Source: Paraburkholderia madseniana
GTDB lineage: Bacteria > Pseudomonadota > Gammaproteobacteria > Burkholderiales > Burkholderiaceae
Length of the DNA stretch: 64,000 nucleotides
Assembly: GCF_009690905.1 (NCBI RefSeq)
Contig: NZ_VOSW01000001.1
Coordinates: 62,001-126,000, forward strand
Direction: 5' to 3'
Notes under the pieces: generated by a model
Seen by the model: the letters and a program-made list of their open reading frames with translations, nothing else
Databases searched by the model: none
Told to the model about the DNA's origin: nothing
Made by a program: the position numbers and the translations under genes
Shown here: positions 44,002 through 52,272 of the stretch, piece by piece
How the letters are laid out: each line of letters opens with the position of its first letter
How positions within the stretch are numbered: the first letter of the stretch is position 1

Positions 44002-44886
44002 ATGAAACACCTTTACCCGAACGTCACCGAATTACTCGCCTTCACAAGCTCCGCCAAACATCTGAACTTCTCCAGGGCGGCGCGTGAACTGGGACTGACG
44101 CCCAGCGCGGTCAGCCGGCAGATCGCCAGCCTTGAAGATTCATTCGGCGTGCAGTTATTCATTCGGGACGGCCGCAACCTTGCGCTCACCCGGGCGGGCA
44201 GCCTTTACCTCGCGCGCGTGGCCACCCCGTTGCGCGACCTGGGCAACGCGTCGCTCGAGCTCATGAGCGCCGCCGGGCAGAGCGACGTGCTGACGATCGC
44301 GAGCGTGCCGACATTCACGACCAAATGGCTGATTCCCCGCCTACCGGAATTCCTGTCAAGCACCCCGGGACTCACGATCAGCTTCAGCCGGCACCTCGCG
44401 CACGGCGATCCGTTTCCGCTGGATCTGGACGCGGCTATCCGCTATGGCGATGGAAGTTGGGAGGGCGTCCAATGCGATTACATCGACGGGCGTACTTTTC
44501 TGCTGGTCTGCGCGCCCGAATGTCAGCAAAGGTATGCGTTACGACGGTTGCAGGATGCCGCGCGTGTGCCCCGGCTATTGCACAGCCAGGCTGAACAGGT
44601 ATGGAGTCAATGGGCCGAGTTCTACGATGTCCGCGATATGCATGTGCTTGCAGGCCCGCGTTTCGAGCAATACTCCGTGCTGATCCAGGCAGCTCAGGCC
44701 GGTTTGGGACTGGCGCTCATCCCAGCCTTTCTCGTGCGCGACAACCTCGCGGCCGGCACCCTCGTTGAGCCGCTGACGGCTCCGATCGACGTCGATCATG
44801 GACACTATCTCTGCTATTTCCCGGGGCGCATCGAAACACAACCGGGGTTGAAGCGTTTCCGGGAATGGATGTTGTCCAAGGTCTGA
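44002..44886 (+). CDS. LysR family regulator (GcvA-like)
   Basis: A 294-residue regulator. The winged helix reads LLAFTSSAKHLNFSRAARELGLTPSAVSRQIASLEDSFGVQLFIRDGRNLALTRAG. The effector domain has the GcvA-group pattern VLTIASVPTFTTKWLIPRLPEFL and RYGDGSWEGVQCDYI. It is divergent from the ABC operon and most probably controls it, sensing the transported compound or a product. The ATG at 44002 is chosen over an upstream in-frame TTG at 43963. Confidence 0.88.
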   Translation: MKHLYPNVTELLAFTSSAKHLNFSRAARELGLTPSAVSRQIASLEDSFGVQLFIRDGRNLALTRAGSLYLARVATPLRDLGNASLELMSAAGQSDVLTIASVPTFTTKWLIPRLPEFLSSTPGLTISFSRHLAHGDPFPLDLDAAIRYGDGSWEGVQCDYIDGRTFLLVCAPECQQRYALRRLQDAARVPRLLHSQAEQVWSQWAEFYDVRDMHVLAGPRFEQYSVLIQAAQAGLGLALIPAFLVRDNLAAGTLVEPLTAPIDVDHGHYLCYFPGRIETQPGLKRFREWMLSKV

Positions 44887-44999
44887 GACTCAATGCGCCA
44901 GAACACGCGTTGTCGGCCTCAGCGGGCGCCAGTGCGCCGCTTTGCGGGTGCCCGCGTTGAGCCTAAACTACCCGCATCCCGTCGGCCCTCCCGGAACTC

Positions 45000-45518
45000 A
45001 TGCCCCTTCGCGAAGACCATCACGCCCAGCCGCTTGCCTCGTCCCCCACACCGGTCGGCGCGGACGCGTTGCAAGACCCGGCCCTGCTGCGCCGACTGCT
45101 ACGCGCCAAAGACCGCATGGACGCCGCCTCGCACGAAGCCTGGCCCGTCAAGCGCCTCGCCGAGGTCAGCGGCGTCTCTGAAGCCCATTTCGCACGTTCC
45201 TTCAAGCGGGCCTTCGGCCTCCCACCGCACCGCTACCTGCTGACACGGCGCATCGAACAGGCCACCACCCTCCTGCGCGACACCGAGCTCAGCATCACGG
45301 AAATTGCCTTCGCCACCGGCTGGGAGAGCCTGGGCACCTTCGGCCGCATCTTCCGCGACATCACCGGCCAAAGCCCCAGCGCCCTGCGCCTCGAGGCTCA
45401 GGCCAACATGCCTCAACTCGACCGTGTGCCCGCCTGCGTCCTCAAGGCCGCGCAGCGACCCGACCTCAACATCGCAGTTTTGGAGAAGCGCCGCCGCGTG
45501 GCCAAAGATACATTCTGA
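45000..45518 (+). CDS. Short AraC family regulator
   Basis: A 172-residue protein with the two AraC helix-turn-helix motifs (VKRLAEVSGVSEAHFARSFKRAFGLPPHRYLLTRRIEQA and ITEIAFATGWESLGTFGRIFRDITGQSPSALRLEA) near the middle and a small C-terminal tail, but no sensor domain. This short form is common for AraC proteins linked to VOC genes. It precedes a VOC gene by 20 bases and is likely to control the triad. Confidence 0.85.
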   Translation: MPLREDHHAQPLASSPTPVGADALQDPALLRRLLRAKDRMDAASHEAWPVKRLAEVSGVSEAHFARSFKRAFGLPPHRYLLTRRIEQATTLLRDTELSITEIAFATGWESLGTFGRIFRDITGQSPSALRLEAQANMPQLDRVPACVLKAAQRPDLNIAVLEKRRRVAKDTF

Positions 45519-45538
45519 CCATCAACCAGGGAGGTGCC

Positions 45539-45955
45539 ATGAACCAAGGTGTAAATGTTGTGGGCTTGTACGTCGATAACCAGGACGAAGCGCTCACGTT
45601 CTACGTCGACAAGCTCGGATTCCGCGTCCACACGGACGTGCGCAACGGTCCCTACCGCTGGCTCACGGTCCAGCATCCGGATCAGCCCTCGTTCCAGCTC
45701 GGCCTGTTCACACCGGGGCCACCCATCCACGACGACGCCACTGCGCAAACCTTGCGCGCCATGGTCGCCAAGGGGGCCATGCCGCCCCTGGTTCTCTCTG
45801 TGACCGACTGCCGCGCCAGCTACGCCAAGCTGAAAGCCCGCGGCGTGGAATTCACCCAGGAGCCGGTAGACCGCTTCGGCAGCGTCGATGCCGGATTCCG
45901 CGACCCCGCCGGCAACGGCTGGAAGATGATCCAGGCCCCGAGGAGCGCGACATGA
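45539..45955 (+). CDS. VOC/glyoxalase-superfamily protein
   Basis: A 138-residue protein with the two-babbab VOC fold: VNVVGLYVDNQDEALTFYVDKLGFRVHTDVRNGPYRWLTV and PPLVLSVTDCRASYAKLKARGVEFTQEPVDRFGSVDAGFRDPAGNGWKMI. Metal ligands could be supplied by residues in these repeats, but only some are clearly conserved. VOC members include glyoxalase I, bleomycin-resistance proteins and dioxygenases; the exact role is open. A GGAGG is upstream, and it overlaps the next gene as ATGA. Confidence 0.82.
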   Translation: MNQGVNVVGLYVDNQDEALTFYVDKLGFRVHTDVRNGPYRWLTVQHPDQPSFQLGLFTPGPPIHDDATAQTLRAMVAKGAMPPLVLSVTDCRASYAKLKARGVEFTQEPVDRFGSVDAGFRDPAGNGWKMIQAPRSAT

Positions 45956-46209
45956 ATACCAGCAGCTGGATTCGTCGGTCTCACCGGTGGGTATCCATCG
46001 CCTTCACGCTGACGGTTATCGCCAACTTTGTCGCTATGGCCCAGGGTAACGGCGTCCCGCCACCCTGGATCACTTACGCGCCGCTGGTGCCGCTGGCCCT
46101 TCTGTTGTTCTCGGGGCTCTACCTGTTTGCGCTGCCCTACTTCGGCCGCTACAGCAGCCGTCATAGCTCACAGCGTTCTGTCGGCGACCAGGAGGCGCCG
46201 CTCGCATGA
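45952..46209 (+). CDS. Small two-helix membrane protein
   Basis: An 85-residue protein with two hydrophobic helices (~15-30 and 43-62) in an otherwise short, basic-ended chain (VSIAFTLTVIANFVAMAQ and PLVPLALLLFSGLYLFALPYF). The start overlaps the VOC stop (ATGA), so translation is coupled. Its family is not recognised; it may be a membrane partner of the AraC/VOC module. Confidence 0.72.
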   Translation: MNTSSWIRRSHRWVSIAFTLTVIANFVAMAQGNGVPPPWITYAPLVPLALLLFSGLYLFALPYFGRYSSRHSSQRSVGDQEAPLA

Positions 46210-46258
46210 ACAACGCCCCTATCGTGCGAGCTGAGCCTGCCTGGGCGTTGGTGACAGT

Positions 46259-47380
46259 CTAGCGGGTCGAGAACACTGAGATGCCGCCGTTGGGGAATCC
46301 TGCCGCGCCGGCCTGGAACGGCACATACACTTGCCCAAGCGAACTGTCGATGGCGACCGAATGCGCGCCTGTGCCCACGGGAATCTTAAATAGCAACTGC
46401 CGTGACGCGCCATCGATTACCCCCATCTGCGGGCTAAACCCTGAGGCGGCAGCAGTACCGCTGGTGACATAGTGCCGGGCCGGCAGGAAATAGCGATTGG
46501 AGGCCGGATCGTAATTGACCTGGTCCACCCCGCCAAATGGCAGGCTGGCTTGAATTGCGCCACTTGTACGATCGAGGATCAGCGTGATGAGGGGATTGCC
46601 GGCGGGTGGATCGCATCCAATGAGCACGTCGTTATTCGGACCGAGCACGATGCCCGTCGGTCCGCATTTCCCTAATGGAAACGACTTGCTGACAGCAGGA
46701 CTTCCCGCCGCCGCGGAGCTGGCAGTGATGACATCGAGTTCGCCATCGGGATTGGCAGCGGTCCCGTCGTTGTTGATCAAAAAGCTTTTCGAGGCTGGAT
46801 CATATGTGCATGCTTCCAGCCCCGACGAACCGTTGAAAGGAAGCTTTACCAGCACCGTTTGTGTCAGCGTGGAAATGAACGTGACGAACGGCGGCGAGTC
46901 TCCAGGGCTCGCGTACATCACGAGATGATCGTCAGGATCGTAGCAACCCTCATCGACGCGCTGTCCGGAATTACTGATGGTGATGGTGTTGACCGTCTTT
47001 TGCGCAGCCGTATCGATCACCTTGACCGAGTCGACGTCGCCGGCATAGATCGTGTTCGTGCCGGTGATACCTACAATACCGTCGGGACCGGACTCGTTTG
47101 TCGTGGCGCCGGCACCGATGAATGGACCCGGAATCTGGGCGATCAACGTGTTCGATTTGGTGTCTACGACATCGACTGCTTTGTTGTTGCGGTCGGTGAG
47201 AAAGTACTTGCCGGCCTCGACGTAGCCGATGTCGAAACTGAATGGCGGGCTCGAAGCATTGGGCACGGCGATGTTCGTCAGTAGCTTTGGCGATGTCGGT
47301 GTGCTGATGTTGTCTCCACCTCCACAGCCGGCCAATGCGGCCGCAGCGAGTAATATCCAGGCCATCCGGCGCTTTTCCAT
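46259..47380 (-). CDS. Beta-propeller-like lipoprotein
   Basis: A 373-residue protein with a lipoprotein signal (MAWILLAAAALAGCGGG, lipobox cysteine at LAGC). The mature part consists of repeats with V(D/K)VIDT-type strands and GPDG, GPTG and PNGG turns, typical of YncE/surface-layer beta-propellers: IGYVEAGKYFLTDRNNKAVDVVDTKSNTLIAQIPGP and AQKTVNTITISNSG. Its partner or ligand is unknown. Start at 47380 with AAGGAG upstream. Two perfect palindromes lie 89-135 bases upstream. Confidence 0.72.
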   Translation of the reverse strand: MEKRRMAWILLAAAALAGCGGGDNISTPTSPKLLTNIAVPNASSPPFSFDIGYVEAGKYFLTDRNNKAVDVVDTKSNTLIAQIPGPFIGAGATTNESGPDGIVGITGTNTIYAGDVDSVKVIDTAAQKTVNTITISNSGQRVDEGCYDPDDHLVMYASPGDSPPFVTFISTLTQTVLVKLPFNGSSGLEACTYDPASKSFLINNDGTAANPDGELDVITASSAAAGSPAVSKSFPLGKCGPTGIVLGPNNDVLIGCDPPAGNPLITLILDRTSGAIQASLPFGGVDQVNYDPASNRYFLPARHYVTSGTAAASGFSPQMGVIDGASRQLLFKIPVGTGAHSVAIDSSLGQVYVPFQAGAAGFPNGGISVFSTR

Positions 47381-47468
47381 CGATTCGTCTCCTTTCCATT
47401 TATGGGCTTGACCGCTGGTCCACGGATTGGCCTGAGTATTTGAATTTCCCGCCGCTCTCGATCGACGA

Positions 47469-47515
47469 GCCATTTCTTAAGGAATCTTAAGAAATGGCTA
47501 TCTGTACAGATAGCC
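47469..47515. repeat. Two abutting perfect palindromes upstream of the lipoprotein gene
   Basis: The first is a 13-bp inverted repeat (GCCATTTCTTAAG / CTTAAGAAATGGC) around a 4-base loop at 47469-47498. The second is a perfect 20-bp palindrome (GGCTATCTGT / ACAGATAGCC) at 47496-47515, sharing GGC with the first. Both are uninterrupted and can form alternative hairpins or dimer-binding sites. They lie ~90-135 bases ahead of the lipoprotein ATG, outside any gene. The rest of the 359-base gap (47381-47739) shows nothing more. Confidence 0.8.
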
Positions 47516-47739
47516 CTATTCCCCATCGATGCGGCTGTATGGCTCACACAATGGCGGCGCGGCGGAAAATCGGAAAGTAAAACTTATTTATGGTCTGTAT
47601 TCAGTGAACGCCATACCTGTAATGGATCTGAAACATTCAGTGGCGTTCGCTCATCTCGCCGATATCCGTGTTTTCAGACGGCCGTTCACCCAATACGCCG
47701 AAAGAAGTAACCAACGATGGCTTGTGAGACCCGCGAGCT

Positions 47740-48057
47740 TCAGTGACCGAAATAGATCGAGTGAGTAGTTGCGGTTGCCGTCGGCGCACCCGCCTGCGAT
47801 GAGCCATCCGACGTTCCGCCTACATCCGTGCTCCCCTGCGCCGCAACATTCTGCGCGTGGACACGCGCCTCTGCTGCCTGGATATCGTCTGGGTAGTGCA
47901 CATCTTTGGCGGCCGGCCGGTACCCGGCCTGTTCTAGTCGAATCAGATCCGCGCGTACTTCCGCCCGCGTCAGCGGAGCCGCAGCCTCCTGCGCGAAAGA
48001 GGCAACTGGAGCGGCGAATACGCCGGCAATCAACGCTGCATAGATAAGGGTCTTCAT
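47740..48057 (-). CDS. DUF4148 periplasmic protein
   Basis: A 105-residue Burkholderiaceae protein: signal MKTLIYAALIAGVFAAPVASFAQ, then PLTRAEVRADLIRLEQAGYRPAAKDVHYPDDIQAAEARVHAQ, the DUF4148 core. The C-terminus is a Gly/Ser/Thr-rich tail ending SIYFGH. Function is unknown, but the family is abundant in Burkholderia and supports the taxonomic placement. The ATG at 48057 has GGGAG upstream. Confidence 0.85.
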   Translation of the reverse strand: MKTLIYAALIAGVFAAPVASFAQEAAAPLTRAEVRADLIRLEQAGYRPAAKDVHYPDDIQAAEARVHAQNVAAQGSTDVGGTSDGSSQAGAPTATATTHSIYFGH

Positions 48058-48386
48058 GATGAAATATCTCCCGAACTTAAGTTTGGTCAGCTTCACGCCA
48101 CTATGACTGAAGCCTCCGATCTCACCACCTCGTGGAAGCGGGAGTGAGTGTTCCTTATTCTGTACGGCGAAGATGGATGCACGCTGACGCTCACATTACA
48201 GTGATGTCATATTCGCTTCAGCAGCCCCCCGTTTCTTGCTGCAAGAGTGAAGATCAAGGGGTTATCCTTCGACACTCACGGCGATACAGGCACGTCGATC
48301 GTTGACAGTTATTCGCCTGGCATTTTTTGAGCACGAACTTTGCACTTGCCACAACTACTCCGTTGTTTCACGCGGGAAATATAGCC
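48058..48386. other. Divergent promoter region, no gene
   Basis: The 329-base gap between the DUF4148 gene and the LysR gene holds no gene. It must contain both promoters. I see no strong palindrome. Confidence 0.4.
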
Positions 48387-49340
48387 ATGGATTATTTTGC
48401 CGCGGTACGGGCCTTCATTAACGCTGCAGAACTGCAGAGCTTCAGTAAGACGGCCCATGAAATGGCAGTCAAGACCTCGACCATCTCGCGCTACGTAAGC
48501 GAGCTCGAAAAGGATCTGGGCATTGCCCTGTTCAACCGGTCGACGCGAGGGCTAGTCCTGACAGAGGGCGGCAGACTGTTTCGCGAACACGCCATGATTG
48601 CCCTGCAGGCGCTCGACGACGCACGCCAGGTCACGTCATCGCTGAATCTCACACCGCAGGGCGTGCTGCGCGTCACGATGCCGTCGGCATTCGGGCGCCG
48701 GCATATCGTGCCGCATCTGCCGGCGTTCATGACGCGCTACCCCGACATCGGCCTCGATATCGTGTCGACCGATGAAACGCTCAACATGATCGAAGCCGGC
48801 ATTGACGTGGCAATCCGTATCGGCGTGTTGCCCGACTCTTCGTTAATGGCCAAACGCATTGCGCCGCATCGTCGTATCGTCTGCGGCAGCCCGGCATATT
48901 TCCAACGCAGCGGGATACCTCGTATCCCTGAAGATCTGGCCGCGCACGATACGCTTCGCTTGTCCCTGCTGCCGGACGACAAATGGTCTTTCACGCGCGT
49001 CGCGGATGCACAGGCGTCGCCGGAACAGGTGCTGGTGGAATTGCAAGGGCGCTTGCGCGCAGACGACTCCGAAGCCGTGTTGGAACTCGCTGTGGCCGGC
49101 TGCGGCCTGGCTCTTCTGCCGACGTGGCTCGCGTCTACGGCCTTGCGCGAAGGGCACCTTCAGCACGTGCTGCCTGAATGGGAGGCGCGCACGGGGCGGG
49201 CCGAACCAGCGGTCTGGGCGGTCTACCCGCCGAAGAAAATCGTCTCGTCGAAGGTGCGCGCGTTCGTGGATTTCTACGCCGAGATGTTTGGCGAGCCGCC
49301 GTACTGGGACGACGGACCCGCATTGGCGCTTAAGCCTTAA
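48387..49340 (+). CDS. LysR family transcriptional regulator
   Basis: A 317-residue regulator: FNAAELQSF-like helix (AAVRAFINAAELQSFSKTAHEMAVKTSTISRYVSELEKDLGIALFNRSTRGLVLTEGGRLF) followed by the DsdC/CrgA-type effector domain with VLRVTMPSAFGRRHIVPHLPAFM. The ATG at 48387 has a GGGAAA site; a TTG 60 bases upstream is less likely. Its end overlaps by 4 bases the convergent cupin gene, and a role in control of that gene is possible though the divergent DUF4148 gene is the alternative. Confidence 0.86.
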   Translation: MDYFAAVRAFINAAELQSFSKTAHEMAVKTSTISRYVSELEKDLGIALFNRSTRGLVLTEGGRLFREHAMIALQALDDARQVTSSLNLTPQGVLRVTMPSAFGRRHIVPHLPAFMTRYPDIGLDIVSTDETLNMIEAGIDVAIRIGVLPDSSLMAKRIAPHRRIVCGSPAYFQRSGIPRIPEDLAAHDTLRLSLLPDDKWSFTRVADAQASPEQVLVELQGRLRADDSEAVLELAVAGCGLALLPTWLASTALREGHLQHVLPEWEARTGRAEPAVWAVYPPKKIVSSKVRAFVDFYAEMFGEPPYWDDGPALALKP

Positions 49341-50281
49341 CGGGCGAAGCGGATGTCGAGCGTGCGCAGCCAGGTCTGCAAGCCGGCATCCTGGATCGGG
49401 ATCACATAAGCGTTTTCGTTCGTTTCATTGAAATGCGCATGCCAGTATCCCGGCGGCGTAACAAACGCCATCCCGGCTTCCCAATCGACGCGTATCGGAT
49501 TCGCGATATTGCCGCTCTCATCCAGTTCGGTACCGACCAACGTATAGACGCCTGGCTTGCCCCCGGCGATAAAGTCGAGTGCAATCGACTGGTGACGGTG
49601 CGGCTTCTGAATTGAGTTGGGCGGCACAATGCCGAACATGGCCCACAACACATGCGTGACCGTTCGCGTCTGCGGGAAGTTAGCGTTGCCCATCAGCACG
49701 CTGATGCGGTTGCGGCGGCCTGCATTGGCTTCTTCCGAGACCTTGCGCAATTCCGCCTGCGCCTGGGCGGCCGGATAGAGCGTCGCCGCAAAACGCGCGC
49801 GGACGCCGGTCGTGCCGAGATACGTGAGCAGCGGCGCATCGTTGACGTAATAGAGCGTGGCCGTCGCGTCGGCGGACAGCACCCCGGCATCGCCGCCCGG
49901 CAGCGTGAAGAAATCGCCCTGCGCGAATGGGAAGCGGGTTTCGGCCTGCGTCACGTTGCCGGTCCCACTAATGACGTAGCAGACCTGCGAGGTCGCGTTC
50001 GGGGCAAGCGTCAACGCGTCGCCTGCGTTGATGCGCAGGAAATTGGCGCTCAAGCCGGGACCGGTCGCGGGGCCGGGGCAACCCAACTCCGCGGAGAGGT
50101 CGAGCGGCACGACCCGGGTCGCGCCATCCGCGTACAACGAAGGCGGGAAATTGCGGAAAGGCACGCGCGAGATGAGCTTCGCGCCGATCGGATTGGCGGA
50201 CGACGTGTACTCGAAGTATTGCGCGTCCAGGGTCGCAGTAGCGGGTTCGGCGAGAAGCGCCGGGGACGTCCTGGTCAACAT
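49337..50281 (-). CDS. Bicupin dioxygenase-like protein
   Basis: A 314-residue protein with two cupin halves: N-terminal NFLRINAGDALTLAPNATSQVCYVISGTGNVTQAE and C-terminal PPNSIQKPHRHQSIALDFIAGGKPGVYTLVG with a HxH and later GYWHAHFNETNE. The His residues of the second half (HRHQ...HAH) form a plausible metal site, as in gentisate 1,2-dioxygenase-like and quercetinase-like bicupins. The first half lacks clear ligands. AAGGAG precedes the ATG. It may cleave a ring or act as a metal-dependent isomerase; substrate unknown. Confidence 0.7.
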   Translation of the reverse strand: MLTRTSPALLAEPATATLDAQYFEYTSSANPIGAKLISRVPFRNFPPSLYADGATRVVPLDLSAELGCPGPATGPGLSANFLRINAGDALTLAPNATSQVCYVISGTGNVTQAETRFPFAQGDFFTLPGGDAGVLSADATATLYYVNDAPLLTYLGTTGVRARFAATLYPAAQAQAELRKVSEEANAGRRNRISVLMGNANFPQTRTVTHVLWAMFGIVPPNSIQKPHRHQSIALDFIAGGKPGVYTLVGTELDESGNIANPIRVDWEAGMAFVTPPGYWHAHFNETNENAYVIPIQDAGLQTWLRTLDIRFAR

Positions 50282-50500
50282 GGTCTGCTCCTTTGGGTTA
50301 GGCGGGCTTCGTCCGGGTCCCCTCATGAAGTTGGGGTTAGCGTCCGAAAGCTGACCTGACTATAGGTGCGGGCCGCTGGCCTCAGAAGTGCCGGAAATCG
50401 AAATCACTTTTGCGCAAAGGGGTATACCGTGCCGGGCCGCATTTGAAAGCGCGCGTGGATCACGCCCAACTCGAATGCTCACGCACGTAGCAGTCCGGTG

Positions 50501-51271
50501 TCAGTTTGTCGTTGCCCGCATTGCCCGATATTCGCGTCGAACGATATCCATCAGTTCCTCGACGGACGTGCTGGCTGCTTCTCGCTGGTAAGTGACACGT
50601 CCGCGCTGCATCAGCATCACGCGGTCCGCGATATCGAGCGTCTGAGCGTAGTTATGCATGATCATGACGATGGACAGACCACCTTTATTCTTGAGTCGAA
50701 GGATCAGATCGATGATCAGTCCGGCCTCGCGGGCACCCATTGCGGCGAGCGGCTCGTCAAGCAGCAATATCCTGGCATTTGAATTGACCGCGCGAGCGAC
50801 TGCGATTGCCTGTCGCTGCCCGCCGGAAAGTTGTTCGACCGGCAGATCGACCGAAGGCACGTGCACGCCGATCTCCTCAAGACACTCCGCGGCACGAATA
50901 CGCATGGCGCGATTGTTCAAGAGGCGAAACGGGCCTCGACGTATGATTTCCCGATTCAGGAACATGTTGTGATAGATGCTCAGCGAATTGGCGAGCGCCA
51001 GATCCTGGTAGACGCATTCAATGCCGAGTGAACGGGCGTGATCGACCGAGCGAAGCATGGTTTCCTCGCCACCTACAAAAAGCTTGCCGCTGGTCTGCTG
51101 ATGAAACCCGGTCAGAATCTTGATCAACGTCGATTTGCCCGCGCCATTGTCGCCGAGCACGCCAAGGATCTCGCCTTGCCTTAGCGTCAGCGACACGCCA
51201 TCGAGCGCGGTAACCGCACCGAAGCGCTTGACAATATCTTCGCCGCGCAGCGCCTCCAGCACCTCGGACAT
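50501..51271 (-). CDS. Sugar-type ABC transporter ATP-binding protein
   Basis: A 256-residue ATPase with Walker A GDNGAGKST, signature LSGGQRQAIAVARAV, Walker B ILLLDEPLAAM and H-loop VMIMHNYAQTLD, the single-ABC RbsA-N/FrcA type. It starts at 51271, overlapping the permease stop (ATGA), with GGGGAG upstream. It is the last gene of the importer and completes the ribose-type system. Confidence 0.88.
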   Translation of the reverse strand: MSEVLEALRGEDIVKRFGAVTALDGVSLTLRQGEILGVLGDNGAGKSTLIKILTGFHQQTSGKLFVGGEETMLRSVDHARSLGIECVYQDLALANSLSIYHNMFLNREIIRRGPFRLLNNRAMRIRAAECLEEIGVHVPSVDLPVEQLSGGQRQAIAVARAVNSNARILLLDEPLAAMGAREAGLIIDLILRLKNKGGLSIVMIMHNYAQTLDIADRVMLMQRGRVTYQREAASTSVEELMDIVRREYRAMRATTN

Positions 51272-52272
51272 CACAACTCCCCTTTGCGCGCGAGACGAAC
51301 CACGTGGATGTTGAAGATCATAGCCCCGAGGATCGCCGCGCCGAGAATCATGTTGAAGGTGAAAGCGTTGATGCCGATCAGCGTGAAACCGTCGTTGAGA
51401 ATGCCAAGCACCGCCGCACCGATCAACCCACCGATGATCGTGCCCGATCCGCCGGCGAGCGGCGTGCCGCCAATCACGGCTGCGGCAACGGCAAGAAACA
51501 TGATCTGATTCCCGCCCGCTTGCGGATCGATCGACGTGATCCGAAAACCCTCCAGAATCCCGGTCAAGCCGGCTAGTAGCGCGGCAAGAATAAAGTTGCC
51601 GAGCTTCAGCCGTCTGACCTGTATCCCTGCTTCGCTCGCGCCCAGCGGATTCGCTCCCGACGCGATCGTATGCAAACCCCAGCGCGTATGGCGAAGCAGC
51701 ACGTGCATGACCGCGGCAATGGCCAGCGTCCAGATGATCTCGCTGTATCCCCATCCTCCCATGACCGCCGCGAATACGGAATCCTCCGGTGGCGAAACCG
51801 GCGTGCCTCGCGAGATCGTCAGCGTGAGGCCGTTTACGAAGAACAACGTACCGAGCGTCGTCACAAAGGATGGGATGCGCAGGTAGACCGTCACGGCGCC
51901 GTTAATGAGCCCGACGAGGCCTGCCGCAATAACGCCGGTAAACATCGCAAGCCATGCGGGCAGGCCGGCCTCGAGGGAAAAATGCATGATGAAAGGCGCA
52001 AACGCAAAAACCATCCCGGCGGAAAGATCGATCTCTCCCCCGATCATCAGCATGATTTCACCAAAGGCAATGATCGCCACCGGGGCGATGAACTGCGAGA
52101 GATTCTGCAGACTCGCGCCGGTCAGCAAGAAGTCGTGGTTGACCGTCTCGAAGTAGATGCAAAGAATGAGTGCGACGGCAAGGATGCGAATCTCACTGGA
52201 ACGCCCGAGCGCGCTTGACCAGCGCCTCGGACGTGCAGCGGGTTGTGGGGCGTCCGGCACGGCAGAGGTCAC
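51271..52272 (-). CDS. Ribose-type ABC transporter permease
   Basis: A 333-residue RbsC/FrcC-type permease of about 10 helices: GEIMLMIGGEIDLSAGMVFAF, IPSFVTTLGTLFFVNGLTL and AVIGGTPLAGGSGTIIGGLIGAAVLGILNDGF, the family hallmark regions. The start is GTG, overlapping the stop of the binding-protein gene as GTGA, so translation is coupled. It moves the sugar-like ligand across the inner membrane. Confidence 0.9.
   Translation of the reverse strand: MTSAVPDAPQPAARPRRWSSALGRSSEIRILAVALILCIYFETVNHDFLLTGASLQNLSQFIAPVAIIAFGEIMLMIGGEIDLSAGMVFAFAPFIMHFSLEAGLPAWLAMFTGVIAAGLVGLINGAVTVYLRIPSFVTTLGTLFFVNGLTLTISRGTPVSPPEDSVFAAVMGGWGYSEIIWTLAIAAVMHVLLRHTRWGLHTIASGANPLGASEAGIQVRRLKLGNFILAALLAGLTGILEGFRITSIDPQAGGNQIMFLAVAAAVIGGTPLAGGSGTIIGGLIGAAVLGILNDGFTLIGINAFTFNMILGAAILGAMIFNIHVVRLARKGEL

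Noticed and set aside
46211..46250. CAACGCCC / GGGCGTTG inverted repeat between the membrane protein and the lipoprotein gene
   Set aside because: The loop is 24 bases and the arms only 8, so it is a weak terminator candidate and not listed as a feature.
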